A stretch of DNA of 64,000 bases from Neurospora crassa OR74A. Taxonomy: Eukaryota > Ascomycota > Sordariomycetes > Sordariales > Sordariaceae. The stretch lies in contig NC_026503.1 in NCBI RefSeq assembly GCF_000182925.2, forward strand, positions 4,960,001 through 5,024,000, given 5' to 3'. Under the pieces are notes generated by a model that saw nothing but the letters and a program-made list of their open reading frames with translations, was not told the DNA's origin and ran no database searches. Every line of letters starts with the position of its first letter. Position 1 is the first letter of the stretch. This document shows, one piece after another, positions 30,059-42,040 of the stretch. The position numbers and the translations under genes are program-made.

Positions 30059-31567
30059 TTAATGGTCCTTCCTTCCATCTACTAATGACCGTCATGAAGG
30101 TCGACGGCTAGGTACCCTGACCGGTATTTTCACGGCCAACCCTTTGACCTTTTCTTCGCTTGATTGCGCCGTGAAATCGGAGCAACACTCGGACAGAACA
30201 ATAGATTTTGAGAACTTTGGTAGGTATATATGGGCGTGATAATTGACCCGAGTCGATGTCACAGTCAGGAAGGGAATAATGTGCCGAATCAAAGATTTAT
30301 GTATGGTCGACCGTTATCACAATGCCAGGAAACATGCTCTTCTATACTTGACTCCGATGGGGCTACGACAACAAGGACGGTTAGCTCGGTCTGTCGAAAT
30401 TTACCTCTACTATAATAGCTACCTCTACTTACTACCATGAAACAGCTCGACTACAACTGCCGGCTTTCCCCGGCATCACCAAGTGAATGTGTTTGTTATA
30501 GCAATCGTGAACAAGGTAGTGTGAATGCAAGCGACAAAAAGCCGACAAAATGATTGCAGGACAGACAAGAAACCCAAGAAAAAAACAGACAAACTTCCTG
30601 ATCTATGAAATACCCGTCTTAATAGACTCGGAAAGATCCAACTCCCCCGGCTTGGCATTTTTCGGTACCGTAATAGTGTTGAAGTTCTTCGTCTCAGTAG
30701 AGGTAGTAACTTCCGGTGCGGGCGGATGGTGGTGTGCCTGTACCTCGATAATAGAGCACTATCAGTCTAGCACGAAAGGTAGGTGAGATCCTGTTAAGGA
30801 CACATCTGTTTTATTCTATGCCCCCGGAACATGGAGACGGCAACGGGAAAGAGCTATGTCTCCATTTCTTGCCTTGACATGTTGCTCGCTACCGACGACA
30901 CTGTGGTAGAAGCAGCGTGTTAGTGCTATCCCACTATCTCGCACACCGGAATTAAATCAGTCTTGCTGATAAGATTCCATCTCAGTCTCGAGCTCCACGC
31001 ATTAGCGCGGCAAACGACCATCCATACTCGAAGTCCGTAGTCCTTCGGCCTCCAAGCATGATTTATTAGGCATTCTTACAGCCTGCATGCCTCTGCGGCA
31101 ATGTAGAGGTACTACAATCCAGGAAAATGCAGAAAGATGCGTCTGGGCCACGCAACAGAGAACACATATGACTCAACCATGCTCCATTCGCTCTTATTTA
31201 AAGCTATCTTATCCCCCTCCTCGGTTCTTTTCTCTTGATACCCTCCGCTATTGCAGTTCGCGCTCATATCCTACGTCTAGGGAGCTTTTACCATTTCTTC
31301 AGGCCATTCTCGACTTATATAAAGTCAACCTCCCTCCCCTCTAGCCATCCTTTACTCTCATTGACCTACCAGCCACTTATCTCCCACGGCAAACGGAAAC
31401 TATCTTTCACGCACTGCAAGAATCAGTATGTACTACAGTACTACACACCTCCTTTGATAGAAGAATCAAGCTAATACCCAAAGCAGGGTCAGACCATACG
31501 ACCTAGCACACTGTCAGACACCTCATCCCAGCCAATACCAGCAGAAAACCCGATCCTGCCATCATCA
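30059..31567. other. Intergenic, no gene seen
   Basis: No supported gene. A variant of the boundary word (TGTTAGTGCTATCCCA) occurs at 30918-30933. The region from about 31200 is probably the promoter and leader of the HNH-type gene. Confidence 0.45.
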
Positions 31568-33181
31568 ATGACTCCGAAGAGCGTTAAGTCCAACCTTGTG
31601 TTCCACGAACCGGTTCGCAAAACATCCGAGCAATTCCTTTCCGAATGCAACATAATAAGGCCTGTACAAATGGATTACACAAGGCGCGAGCTTAATTCGC
31701 TTAGCACTTCTGACGCCGAGTTTTGGAGAACTGCGGCCGAGCTCGCGGGCTGCAAAATCAAGGCCCTTGAAGCCGAGACCAAGTACTTGGAGGCACGCCA
31801 ATTGCTCGATCCTAACGATGATCCGGACGAGGAGGACCGGGTACGGTGGACCGACACCATGACAGGGAGGATGAGCGCCGCTAGCCTTGAGAAGCAGCTT
31901 TACCAGATGCAAGCCGACAGGATCGCGCGCGGCGGGGGTGTGCTTTCCAAGGAATTTGTATCCCTGGCGACAAATTACCTCGGGGTTCATGTTACCACAG
32001 AAAAGCTGGGAAAAGGCCAACAAATGACCCGAGCAGAACGTGTCAAATTCAGACAGTCCCTTCTCGCCGCATACGATGCCGGAAGAAGCAAGAACGTTAA
32101 CCTCATCTTCGATCCCGTCACCGGCACGTATCAACAAGCTCGCTTCATGGTCGCGGTACATATTGTACCACGCAAGCTAGGCCACGAAACGCTATCCGCG
32201 CTATTCCACGAGGGCACCCCGCCAAACCCCTTCTCCCCTGACAACGGCCTTCTCCTCCCCCGCCCAGTCGCGCAAGCCCTCGACCACGGGGCCCTAGCGA
32301 TTGTGCCAAATATCGATGACGAGGCGTACGACAGCCCCGAGGCGCTGACGAAGTGGAAAGAGCATGAACCAAAAGAATACAAGTGGATAGTCATCGACGA
32401 ACAGGCGGAACATTATCTGGATGCGCCCACCTTCGTACCGAGGTCCCAGCCTGGTAGAGGTAACAATCAAACGGAATGGAGGACAGTCCGAGAACTGGAC
32501 GGGAAGCAATTGCACTTCCGGCCGGGTGGTGCGAATCATCGTCCAAGCTCGCGGTTGCTCTTCTTTGCTTTTATACTTTCTGTGCTCAGGGCGGGGTGGC
32601 GGCGGTCATGTCAAAGTGGTAGTAGCCGGGCGGAACAACTTGGAATAATAGGAATCCTCCACAGGTTTATGCCAAAGACCCTTTGGACTAGGGAATTACA
32701 GTTCTTGTATCTGCATCAGGCACTGTTTGTGGTTTTATTAGGAAGAGAACTCACCACCCCCGGCGGCAAGGACGATCTCAACATGTTCAATATGAATACT
32801 CCATCGTGGTTCACGCTCGTTATCGACATTGGAAAAACTCAAGAAATGGTAGAGATTGCTTTGCTGGCGCTTACTAGAGCGATTGAGATTCGGCAGACAA
32901 GATTGGAAGAAGAAGCGTCGGAAGAAGTAGGAGAGGAAGAGCTGAGAGATGAAGAAGACGAATTCGATTGGAACAGTCGTCGTTTACCCTACTGGGAGTT
33001 TAGTAATGACGAGATGGTGGAGAGGATGATGGAGAAGGTGATGGAGAAGGTGATGGGGGGAGAAGAACGAGTAGATGATGATGACGATGAGGACGAGGAG
33101 GAAGAGGGGAGCGATGATAGCCTTAGTTCTTGGGACTTCTTGTCTGAAGAGGATGATTTGATGAGAAATGTTAGAGGATGA
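31568..33181 (+). CDS. HNH_2-like protein, copy 1 (537 aa)
   Basis: Single-exon, 537 residues from ATG 31568. The central part (about residues 170-345) resembles the fungal HNH_2 endonuclease-like domain: YDAG, then VAVHIVPRKLG (the His strand), FSPDNGLLL (the Asn), ALDHGALAIVP, EYKWIVID, RELDGKQLHF and RPSSRLLFFAFILSVLR. The usual third ligand, His in an xHxLFD helix, is not at its place (PVAQALD), so nuclease activity is uncertain. The N-terminus is helical, and the C-terminus is strongly acidic (runs of Asp/Glu around residues 500-520). The neighbour at 33.9-35.5 kb is a paralog with the same motif series. Domain order suggests a nuclear or cytoplasmic soluble protein; biological role unknown. 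Confidence 0.75.
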   Translation: MTPKSVKSNLVFHEPVRKTSEQFLSECNIIRPVQMDYTRRELNSLSTSDAEFWRTAAELAGCKIKALEAETKYLEARQLLDPNDDPDEEDRVRWTDTMTGRMSAASLEKQLYQMQADRIARGGGVLSKEFVSLATNYLGVHVTTEKLGKGQQMTRAERVKFRQSLLAAYDAGRSKNVNLIFDPVTGTYQQARFMVAVHIVPRKLGHETLSALFHEGTPPNPFSPDNGLLLPRPVAQALDHGALAIVPNIDDEAYDSPEALTKWKEHEPKEYKWIVIDEQAEHYLDAPTFVPRSQPGRGNNQTEWRTVRELDGKQLHFRPGGANHRPSSRLLFFAFILSVLRAGWRRSCQSGSSRAEQLGIIGILHRFMPKTLWTRELQFLYLHQALFVVLLGRELTTPGGKDDLNMFNMNTPSWFTLVIDIGKTQEMVEIALLALTRAIEIRQTRLEEEASEEVGEEELRDEEDEFDWNSRRLPYWEFSNDEMVERMMEKVMEKVMGGEERVDDDDDEDEEEEGSDDSLSSWDFLSEEDDLMRNVRG

Positions 33182-33940
33182 ACTGGCTGCAGGTTTGTAG
33201 ACTCAAGAGACAGGATCGACTTGTTGGTCTTGACTGGCAGGAGGAGTCAAGTCGAGTAGAGGTAGGTACCTAGGTACCTCTACTTTGAAATGCCCCAATT
33301 GCAAAAACGAGCTTTTCTTTCCTCTTACCCCCTTCCTTCCCATTCTCTACCTAGAAGGTACCTACCTCATGTTCATTTCGGACTGGCTCAACCTGCGGCA
33401 CTTAAGGCAGGTAGTATAGGCCTCCTATCCAGATACACTCCTTCCTTTACCAAATTTAGCATTACCAGCATAAGGTACCTCTAGGTAGCTTCCCAGAATG
33501 AAGCGATTACCATCCATCTACTCGTCAGCACTTGAACTCCCTGTGATTCCATGCCAAGTCCTACTGAGTATATCTTGTCCCCCTCCCATAATCAATTTTA
33601 CACTTTCTCTTCTCCTCCCTTAGAGCACACATTTCCCCCTTGTTGAAGCCATCACCAATTCTTGGCATTCTCTTGGCACAATCGGATACGATCCACGCAT
33701 GGCTGTCCTGTATCCTATAGAAGTTGGACTTTATCCTCCTTCTCACCTTATATTTCCTTCTCTTCAATCAATCAAGACTTTCACCATCAAAATGTCGTTC
33801 ACCGTGATCACTCCCTTCCGTATGGTTTAACACCCCTTCCCCTATTTACGCCTTGTTTCTACACACTCTGAATCCCGACTATTGACTTCGGCGAGAACCA
33901 CATCCACCTCTACCACTCATTCTTGATACGGACAACAACA
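33182..33940. other. Intergenic with TACCTAGGTA-type palindromes
   Basis: Contains a 28-bp near-perfect palindrome at 33256-33283 built around GGTACCTAGGTACC, and further GGTACCT words at 33357 and 33475. No gene seen. Confidence 0.55.
33256..33283. repeat. Palindrome around GGTACCTAGGTACC
   Basis: The core GGTACCTAGGTACC (33265-33278) is a perfect palindrome. The flanks GTAGAG and CTCTAC extend the symmetry with a small offset. Confidence 0.8.
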
Positions 33941-35464
33941 ATGTCGTCAAACTCGAAGCCGGAAGGCCACCCTGCGCAGGCATCCAGAAAGCGACCCCTT
34001 ACACGTTCAGAAGAGGAGAATGCGGAGAAAAAGGAGCTCGAGATGACGAAGGCATACATACCTCTGCGAGAATGTGGAGGAGGTCGCAAAGTCCGGTTAC
34101 CTGTCGAAGAGCGGCAAAAACGAAATCCAAAGTGTACAAAACCGCTATTGGTTCCGTCAAAAGGGGGATGTCCTCTCCTACTACCTGGATCCCAAGGATC
34201 ACTAGAGGTACTTTCCCGCGGGATGCGCTTCTCTCGACGTCCTTCAATCAACATTATTGGAAGTTTGGAACTCGGCGGTCAATGGATGTGTTGGATGCGA
34301 TGAAGTTCAACGCTGCCCAATCCGAGACTCGTGCACTACGCGATGGCGTTGCAGCCCAACAAAGAGAATAGGTATGTTGTCATGGTGGCGAACTGAAGAA
34401 GCAGCGACAATTCTGGCTAACAAAATGCGGGAGGTAACCTCGGTCCTCAATCAGAAAAAGATCTCTACAAGCAGCAGGAGAAGCGGATCGAAAAGGCCGG
34501 ACCGATTCGACGATGCTTTAGGGCCTTGTTCAACACTAGTTATATCGGTATTAACGCTGGCAAGACTGGTGAGGGTAAGAAGGCAAGAAGCGAACAGAAT
34601 AACTTTAGAAAGGCGCTCATTAAGGCCTACGACGCGGGTCGACCTCGGCCGGGGAAGAAATTGGTACACGACGTGTTGTTTGACGTCGCAACAGGGCTGT
34701 ATCAACCCGTAGGCCTTATGGTTGCGGCACATCTAGTGCCACGTTCTCTCGGCACTGATATTATGGTTACATTGTTTGGTAAGGAAGCCGAAGCTGAGAT
34801 GTACTCCCCTCGCAATGGCCTTCTCCTCCACAAAAATGTCGAAAAAGCCCTCGACCTCGGCCTCATCGCAATTGTCCCGGATCTCGCCGAAGATGCAAAG
34901 GAGGAAGAGTGGGAGAAGTGGGAATCCAGCCGCCCACGCGGATACAAGTGGAAGGTCATGGACAATGACGCGAAGCTTTTGGAGGAGAACTGCTGGGTCA
35001 AGCCCGACCACCCAGAGTCCATTATCATGGTCAGAGAACTCGACGGCAAGCCGCTCCAGTTCCGTGAAACTTCCGACCACCGCCCGAGGGCTCGGTATCT
35101 CTATTTCCTTTTTGTCTCAGCCCTTCTGAAAAAAGCCTGGGATCACAAAAATAGGAGAAAGCCTGAGGCAGTCCAGAAGGACCAGATTGGCAAGAGAATG
35201 TGGGCTACCAAGGGCCGGTATCTCCATCGCGCCATGTTAGTGGCCATGTCGCAAGAAGCAGGCCACCATCTAGATGAGGATTGGGACCGCCCACCACACC
35301 CGGGCTCTGATGAGGAGGAGCTCCAGCCTGATGCAGAGGGAGCGATTGGCTTGATAGCCATAGCAAAGTACATCGCTACTTCGCAGGACACACGGGCGGA
35401 GGAAGAGGACAGCTCAGATGGAGAATGCGAGACGCAACCGAGTGAGGTGGAAGACGAGAATTGA
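33941..35464 (+). CDS. HNH_2-like protein, copy 2, 5' part unresolved
   Basis: From about 34434 to 35464 the frame is open and clearly paralogous to copy 1: ALIKAYDAGRP, MVAAHLVPRSLGTDI, SPRNGLLLHKNVEKALDLGLIAIVP, GYKWKVMD, RELDGKPLQFR, RPRARYLYFLFVSALL, then a helical region and an acidic tail. As in copy 1 the third HNH histidine is absent. A good intron lies at 34372-34433 (GTATGT, GGCTAAC, GGGAG; 62 bp). Upstream, ATG 33941 (MSSNSKPEGH) opens a Lys/Glu-rich frame, but the coding-like sequence then moves to another frame (NRYWFRQKGDVLSYYLDPKD) and meets a TAG. I could not make a clean exon chain: either introns are missed or the 5' third is decaying. The 3' flank, about 440 bp to the NLR stop, is convergent. 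Confidence 0.6.
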
Positions 35465-35906
35465 GAAGAATCCGCACCATGCTACCTAGTAACTGGATGA
35501 GTATATGTATCCATCCATATCGCTCGTTATGTTATTTGTCTTTCATCGCTGCCTGTCTAGGTTTTTTTTGTTTCTGTTGCGTTAGTCGAAGGAGATTACC
35601 TTAGAGGTAGCAAAAGGTGAAGACCCCCATAATAACCTTCTAGAAGGTCACTATAAGGGTCATTAGGTACTCATAGTCGGGATTTGCCGCATCGGGAAAA
35701 GAGTCTTTGTGTTTAAGGGCAAACTCATAATCGTCAAACTTCTCGCACTAGGGTTAAAAAAATTGTTAGCTACCTACGCTAGGTACCTACTCTTCATCTC
35801 CCCAAGCTTCATGCTGCCTTTTCAGGATCTTGCCTTCCACCACTGCTACCAACAAACATAGGCCCGACCGCCTTAGTCTTGAAGTAGCTCGGAAAGTGTG
35901 GCTACA
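35465..35906. other. Convergent 3' flanks of HNH copy 2 and the NLR gene
   Basis: No gene. Includes a CTAGGTACCTAC word near 35780 and a T-run at about 35561. Confidence 0.55.
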
Positions 35907-38900
35907 TTATGGGAGGGAATCTCCCCATTCCGATCCATCTCGATCAAAAGATATCCTAATTGTTTGGCCAGGATTTCTTCTTTTTAATTCATCCATGAAC
36001 CACTTTCTACAGTCTTCCCCATCAGCGAGATGTGAGCTCAGAAAAAACTTACTAAGAAGCTCGTCAATGATAGGTCCCGCCACATCCTGCTTGAACATTC
36101 TGTTATAAAGATCGCCAGTCTCACTCCAGTTGAATGGAAAGGCTCGATGATCGGCGAGCCATTTGTGAGCATCCGCGGAAGTCATCGATGTTTCGGCCTG
36201 CAGGATTGTATCGAGTTGAACGGCGAGTTCTTGCCATAGCAGCGTTCCGTTCTTATTCTCGAGTAACGAGCAGATCGCTTCCGATTGGGAGCCACTTGGT
36301 GAAACGCTAACATTGTCGATGCCACTGCTCTGATGCCTCCTTGTAACGAGGATTACTTTCCTATACACAGGATGGCGTTCAAGGTTTGCACGAGCGTCAT
36401 CGTAATCACGAGCGCGACCATATCCTTTCGCCTGGTTCGTCATGCGAGTCTTGCCATCATCTGCAGGAGTTGAATGTGCTTTAATAACACATTGTGCAAA
36501 TCGGATCAGTTGAGCAATGTTGCACTCAATGACGATCTCATCTACGTCGGCATTGCTGTTGACATCATCGTAGTCTGGACATCCCCATACAGTGGCCCCA
36601 AAGGAAGAATGGCGGGAAAGTCGAACAACGAAATTGATTCGTGAATCGAGGAGGACAGTCTTGCTCCTCATGATTTTCCAGATAAGTTTCTCAAGAGCAG
36701 CGTGGTCATAGAGGTAGATTGCGCTGTTTTGAATACCATTGCTTTCCCAGCCAGCTGCGCAGAAGCGCTCTGTGTCGTTTGGCCTTTTGTTCGAGTGTTG
36801 GATGCCAGACGCTGTACATTCGTACAGGATTTTCACCAGCATGATCGTGAGCCTGTCAGGGTCTTCAGGTTGAAGACTCCAGGGCTCCCATTTATTGGAA
36901 GCACCGTAACGTGCCTCCCGAAAAATGAGTTGGTAGACGATGTCGAAAGTGATAGGAATCGTCCGCCTCATAGAGAACCACCACAGATTCAGGCTTTGCA
37001 CACTTGCCGCATCTAACTCGATGCCTTTGACTCTCAAGATTCCACACAAATGTTCAGTCAATAGACCCGAATCGAATAATGAGCCCGTTAGAAAAGCTCG
37101 AGCTTCTATGAAAAGAAACGAGGTGAATTCAAGGTAATCAAGTACGATGAAGTCGTCACGATCAGCAAGTAGTTGGGCAGGAATATGAATCGGCCAGGCT
37201 AATCGGTCGACATGGGCTCCAGAAAAGCCGTCTAAGCGAAGCAAGCGAAGATTCAGCTCTTGTGCTCTCCGAATAGCCTTGAACTCAGCAAAGCGTGGGT
37301 ATCCTTGGAAATATTGCCAAGTGAAAAGCAAAAGATTGGTAATAAACTCACTCCAAGTCCCGCCGCCAGTGCTCTGACGCAGGTCAAGGATGGAGTTGTG
37401 AAGAATGGCGGTGATGACTCGGTACCGGTCCAGTAACCGACTAGGCATTTCGTCGATGAGTCTTAAGAGTTCAGACTGCTCAGTTTCGAAGAAACAATTG
37501 GTTGCCTTCTTCAATGTGTGCACACGCTCTTCCACAAAGTGAAAGTTCCACGTCCCGTACACCAAATACCGTGAGATCAAGGACTGGACGAGTTTGGTAT
37601 GGAGTTGATGATTTGTCAAAGGACAGCTCCCCATTATCGTTCTGCCGAGCGGTTTGTCAAGTAAAAAGTCCCTGGCTGTTCGGTGAATGAAAACAACCTG
37701 GGTGCAAAACACGGTCTCCCAGAGGTTGATCAGGTCACGCGCTGGAGGTAGCACCTGTTCCTTGCTGCCCTTATCAGGAGAGAAAAAGACGGATAAAGGC
37801 ATAAGGAGACCTCTGAACCAAGACGAAGGCTCAACTAGATTAGGAGCCCACTCGTCGGGTGCTTCCGTGTCGCGAATCTCCAGAAGACCGCCGCAGCACA
37901 ACTGAATCCGCTGGCGGGTGTTGTTGATTGCGGTGAGCAATTCCCCCAATACCAGAGTTCCTTTGTCAATGAGAAAATCTCGGCGTAAGCTGTCCATGGA
38001 CGCAACCGCTATGTTGAATAATGAGGGATTGGAATCAAGAGACTCGCGCCACTCAGGGTTGAAGGTGAAACCTGAGTTTGTGAATGTTCGCCTGTGCATC
38101 GCAAGGCTGTCGGCAGAAGGTAGCTCATTCCATTGCATCACGAGTTGAAAGTATTGTGCCGCCTCCTCACGGTAATCATCCTCGTTGTCGCCGTGCCTTT
38201 TCCACGTTTCCTTGTACAGATTCTCAACACCCTGCGGCAGCTTCTCGATTCGCCTTAAAACCTCGTCCAAAGTGCCGATGGTCTCTCGTCCGTTATGGAT
38301 TCTGCGTAGGACAAGGTGAACCCAAAGAAAGACGCCTTCTGACCGGTCGATGACCAGGTTTATGATCTTCTCACGAATTGCTTCCTTGTCGCTTGTCTGA
38401 ACTCCTGTATCAAAAAGCGAGAAGTCTTCGAGGAAGTCTCTGACTGTAGCAGAAATATCATCTCTGTTTAGATCCTCCAGCCGCAGTTTGGGTAAGACTC
38501 TTTTTAGTATTACCTCGAGTTGGACTTCTGGGCGGCTGGCAACACAAAGCTTGATCTCAGGCTCTGCTTGCAGTAGATCTTTCAAAACCCGATGAAATTC
38601 CACCCTGTCGTCGCTGTCAATCTCGTCAAGTCCATCAAGGAATACGCAAACTCGTTTGTTGAGAATGTGGAGCGCCTTTGAGAGCACTTGTCTAAGCTCC
38701 GCCGTAGACCACTCATCGGCCCGGGACTGTCGCGAGCGGTTATCGAGAAACGAGCAGTGAGGGATCAGTTGGTCGACGAGCCCCTGTTCTTCCTTGAGCA
38801 GTTGGTATACCAAAGAACATAGAAGCTTGTGCAGACTCCTTTGATCTTTTGTCCCGGAAATCCACAGGAAGTGAGACAGGATGATGGGATGGCCTGACCA

Positions 38901-39836
38901 ACTTCTGAGTCCTTGTCGAGTCCGCTCGTCTCTAACAAGCAGCTTCATCAAAGTACTTTTGCCTGAGCCAGGCTTGCCCTCGATCCAGTAGATCCTCTCA
39001 CTTGACCCAAGCCATTCGACAAAGCTGTCCCACTTGCCATGCTTTTTGCTACTGAAGATCCACCCCAAGGTCTTCTCGTGGGATTCGCTGACATGATCTC
39101 TTCTCGAGTTCAGATCAGGAAAGGCCAGGCTTTGCAAAATTTCGTCGCGTTTCAATTTTGTTTCAGCTGCCGTCTTGTCTTCTGCGGCAGATCGAGAGTC
39201 AGACCTATTGGACAGTCACGTTAGGCTTCCTATTCTCTTGATAATACGTATGTAAGGGGCTGCATACAATAGTTTCTGGAGTATACTAGTTTGAAGTGTG
39301 TCTTCGGCCCGCTTCATGTTCCTTTCGAGGTCTTCGAGTTTTGACCTCTTGACCAGTTTTCTCAACGCTCGTACCATTGGATGCTTCTTGGAACGCAACG
39401 TCAAAGGGGGCGAAGTTTCATTGTCTTTGATGCTGCTTGAGCTGGCTTCCAACTCCTTGACTCCAAGCGTTTTCTTCAGTCGGAATATGGCGCTGTTCAA
39501 GTAATGTCTCAAGCCAGAGTCCACCGTATTGGTTCTCCAGTCAATTCTGTCCAGCTCGTCGAGCATAGCTCGCGCAGCGATCAAGCACTGCTGTGCCGCC
39601 TTCTGAAGTTGTTGCTGCTCTTCGGTGCAAACACCGGCTGACTCTGAATCAAGTGTCGATAAGGACTTTTGTAGATTTTGGGACACGTCCAACAGATCCT
39701 CTGACTTCTCCTTCAAATCGTGATCGGATGAGCCGGTGTGAGCAATCTCCTGGGTCAAGCTGATGAGTTCGCGAGTGAAGCTAATGATTTGAAGAGTGCC
39801 AGTGAAGACACCCAAAATCGTTGCCGGATCCGCCAT
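35907..39836 (-). CDS. NACHT-type NLR-like NTPase (1287 aa)
   Basis: Two exons: 39836-39248, a 66-bp intron 39247-39182 (AC|GTATTA donor, GTCTGAC branch word, CCGCAG acceptor; phase 1 on both sides), and 39181-35907. The N-terminal about 200 residues (MADPATILGVFTGTLQIISF ... LTQEIAHTG, long helices) look like the helical N-terminal domain of fungal STAND proteins (HeLo-like/NACHT_N type). The NTPase follows: Walker A GKPGSGKST at 265-273, Walker B VFLDGLDEID at 376-385, sensor-like VASRPE near 411-416. After it GVFLWVHLVLRRI is the typical NACHT winged region. The remaining about 800 residues are helical with no ANK, WD40 or TPR repeats that I can see, as in NLRs with a DUF7791-like region. 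The family acts in fungal non-self recognition and programmed cell death; a specific role here is not known. Cytosolic. Confidence 0.85.
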
Positions 39837-40804
39837 TGTGCCGTGGGTCGGGGGGAGTCAGCTTGCCGTGTCGTTAATGAGAGTATGAGAGAAGTTGGAA
39901 CAGAAATCACGGTAAAGTCTTCCTGCCACGGCAGGATGTAAGTAGGCAAGCTTCCGGAAGTTGAAGGTCTTCAGAGATGATCCTCCACCCCCTCGATGCT
40001 CGACCTACGTCATTATTGGTTGTTGTGCCTCCCAAGACCCTTTTCAGCTCGCCAACTGTCATCTGCCCATTGGGCAGATCTCCGCCCGCGAATGCAACAT
40101 ACCTATCTGGAGTTGGTCCACTTCAGCCTGGACTCCATAGCAAAACGACGCCCAACTTCACTCACATTGCGAGTATGTAAGATCGGATTCGTCTTGTTCT
40201 CTCCGTTCTACGGGCCGCTGTGGGGTTCGGGCTCTTCAGCTTTCTGTCCCGGGGCTGGTTCGTTCATCGTTGATCGGTGGATGATTCAATTGAGCCGGAT
40301 CTGTGCTGAATCGTTGTCGGAGTGTAGGTACGATACATCCTAGACGATCTAGGCCAGTGGTGAGGTTGCGCTGAACTGAAGAGGACGAGAGAGGTTTCTC
40401 CGTCACAGTTTGGAATTTCGTGAAAGTGGTTTGGAAGGGTTGGCCACGACTAGTGTACTATGTATTGCTTTGAAGTCTGGGCTGGCAGCGGGGCATAGAT
40501 AGGTATCCCATCAATCGTCTTATCGGACGTCTTATCACGCTTATCTGATAAGATTCTGGTGCAGGCCCAGAACCGAAGTCAGACATTGGGACAGCGGGCA
40601 TGGTTATTAGGGGCACTAGACTGAGCCTCTACCAAGTTCAACATCGATCTTTCATGATATCCATCCTTTGTCCATCTATCCGTTGGATACTCGATCAAAT
40701 TTTATTGAATATCAGCATGTTGCTGCCTTCATAAACCATTGACGTCTTTTAACCATCACCACTATTTCCACTCAGGTGGCATCGCTGTCAAAGCCTCATG
40801 ATTA

Positions 40805-40983
40805 GCGGCACATCTAGTGCCACATTCTCTCGGCACTGACATTATGGTCACATTCCCTTGTTTGGTGAGGAAGCCGAAGCCGAGATGTTCTCCCCTTGCT
40901 CGCAATGGCATTTTCCTCCACAAAGACGTCGAAAAAGCCCTCGACCTCGGCATCATTGCAATTGTCCCGGATCTCGCCGAAGC
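40805..40983 (+). pseudogene. HNH_2 relic fragment, copy 3
   Basis: About 180 bp that align closely with 34724-34895 of HNH copy 2, from the AAHLVP strand to the AIVPDLAE segment. They include identical stretches such as GTCGAAAAAGCCCTCGACCT. Small insertions change the frame within the fragment, and nothing of the gene is present on either side. It is a non-functional partial duplicate on the far side of the NLR gene. Confidence 0.85.
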
Positions 40984-42014
40984 CACCCAACTCCCCAACT
41001 ACCTACAGTCTGTAATACCGACTTGTCGAGCAAAAAATACCAACCTAGGTACTACTGTCGTGTGTTCGATGATCGAGTTCGGACGAAACGGGTCGAGCAG
41101 TCTCAATTAGATGCGCCACTATCTGAATCAACGTAGCAGCCAAGGGCAACACACATTTGAGGGAAGATGGGTGTATTAGATCTTTGCTTGTTACAGCCGT
41201 TATTGTTAATTGTAACAAAAAGATGTCAAGGTAAGAAATGGCGATAGGAAGACCGAAGTGTAGCTCTTTCTCTTTCCCGTATATATACCTGTCAAACGGT
41301 GTATAAATAAGATACGCCCTTAACATAAGAACTGCGGACATAACGCAGGCACTTGATAGTGCGCTAATAGAGGGCGACAGAAATGATTGTAAAACAATTA
41401 AAGACAAACCCAGGAGGGAAAAGCAAAAAAACATACAACACCAGGGATTCGCTGGTCGTCACCGACCCAACTACTAGTCTGGCCCTCACTGGCTTATCTA
41501 TGGGAGAGCGGACGGGATCCCGAGTTTTCCAGTGGATATGGTCGTATGTGCTTTTACCATTTGATTGAGCCACCTATGTATGTCGTTGGACTGGATTATA
41601 CAAGACGAAACAGTGTTTTGCTTGGTTGAGTAGGTGTTGGCGTTGGATAAACCTCGTCGTAAATGCTTTACGATCGCAGTTTAGGGGACTACAGATTGTA
41701 CAGAATGTTTTCGACTATGATATGGGTCCATAAAGTCGGAGACAACTAGGAGAGAAAAGTCGACGCCCAAGATCGTCACTGCGACTGTGCCTGTATAATG
41801 ATTGACATGAAGCAAGGAGGCCTCGCAGGAGAGTGATGATATGAGTGAGCGGTACCTGGACAGCGCCCTTTGCTAGTAACTCCTGAAGAGCAACATTTGT
41901 CGTCGTGTACCATAATGATTCCCTGACAGAAGATAGAAGAACCCCCGTATCAAAAACTACAGTGTCGGTAGAGAGCGATAACTGAAGTACACTACATACC
42001 AGCGCTTGTCACAT

Positions 42015-42040
42015 GCCACGAGCCACGAGCCACGAGCCAC
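42015..42040. repeat. (GCCACGA)3 minisatellite
   Basis: Just over three tandem copies of a 7-bp unit; non-coding. Confidence 0.85.

Noticed and set aside
42015-42040. Short tandem repeat considered as a possible CRISPR-like array
   Set aside because: Contiguous 7-bp units without spacers in a eukaryotic context: a minisatellite.
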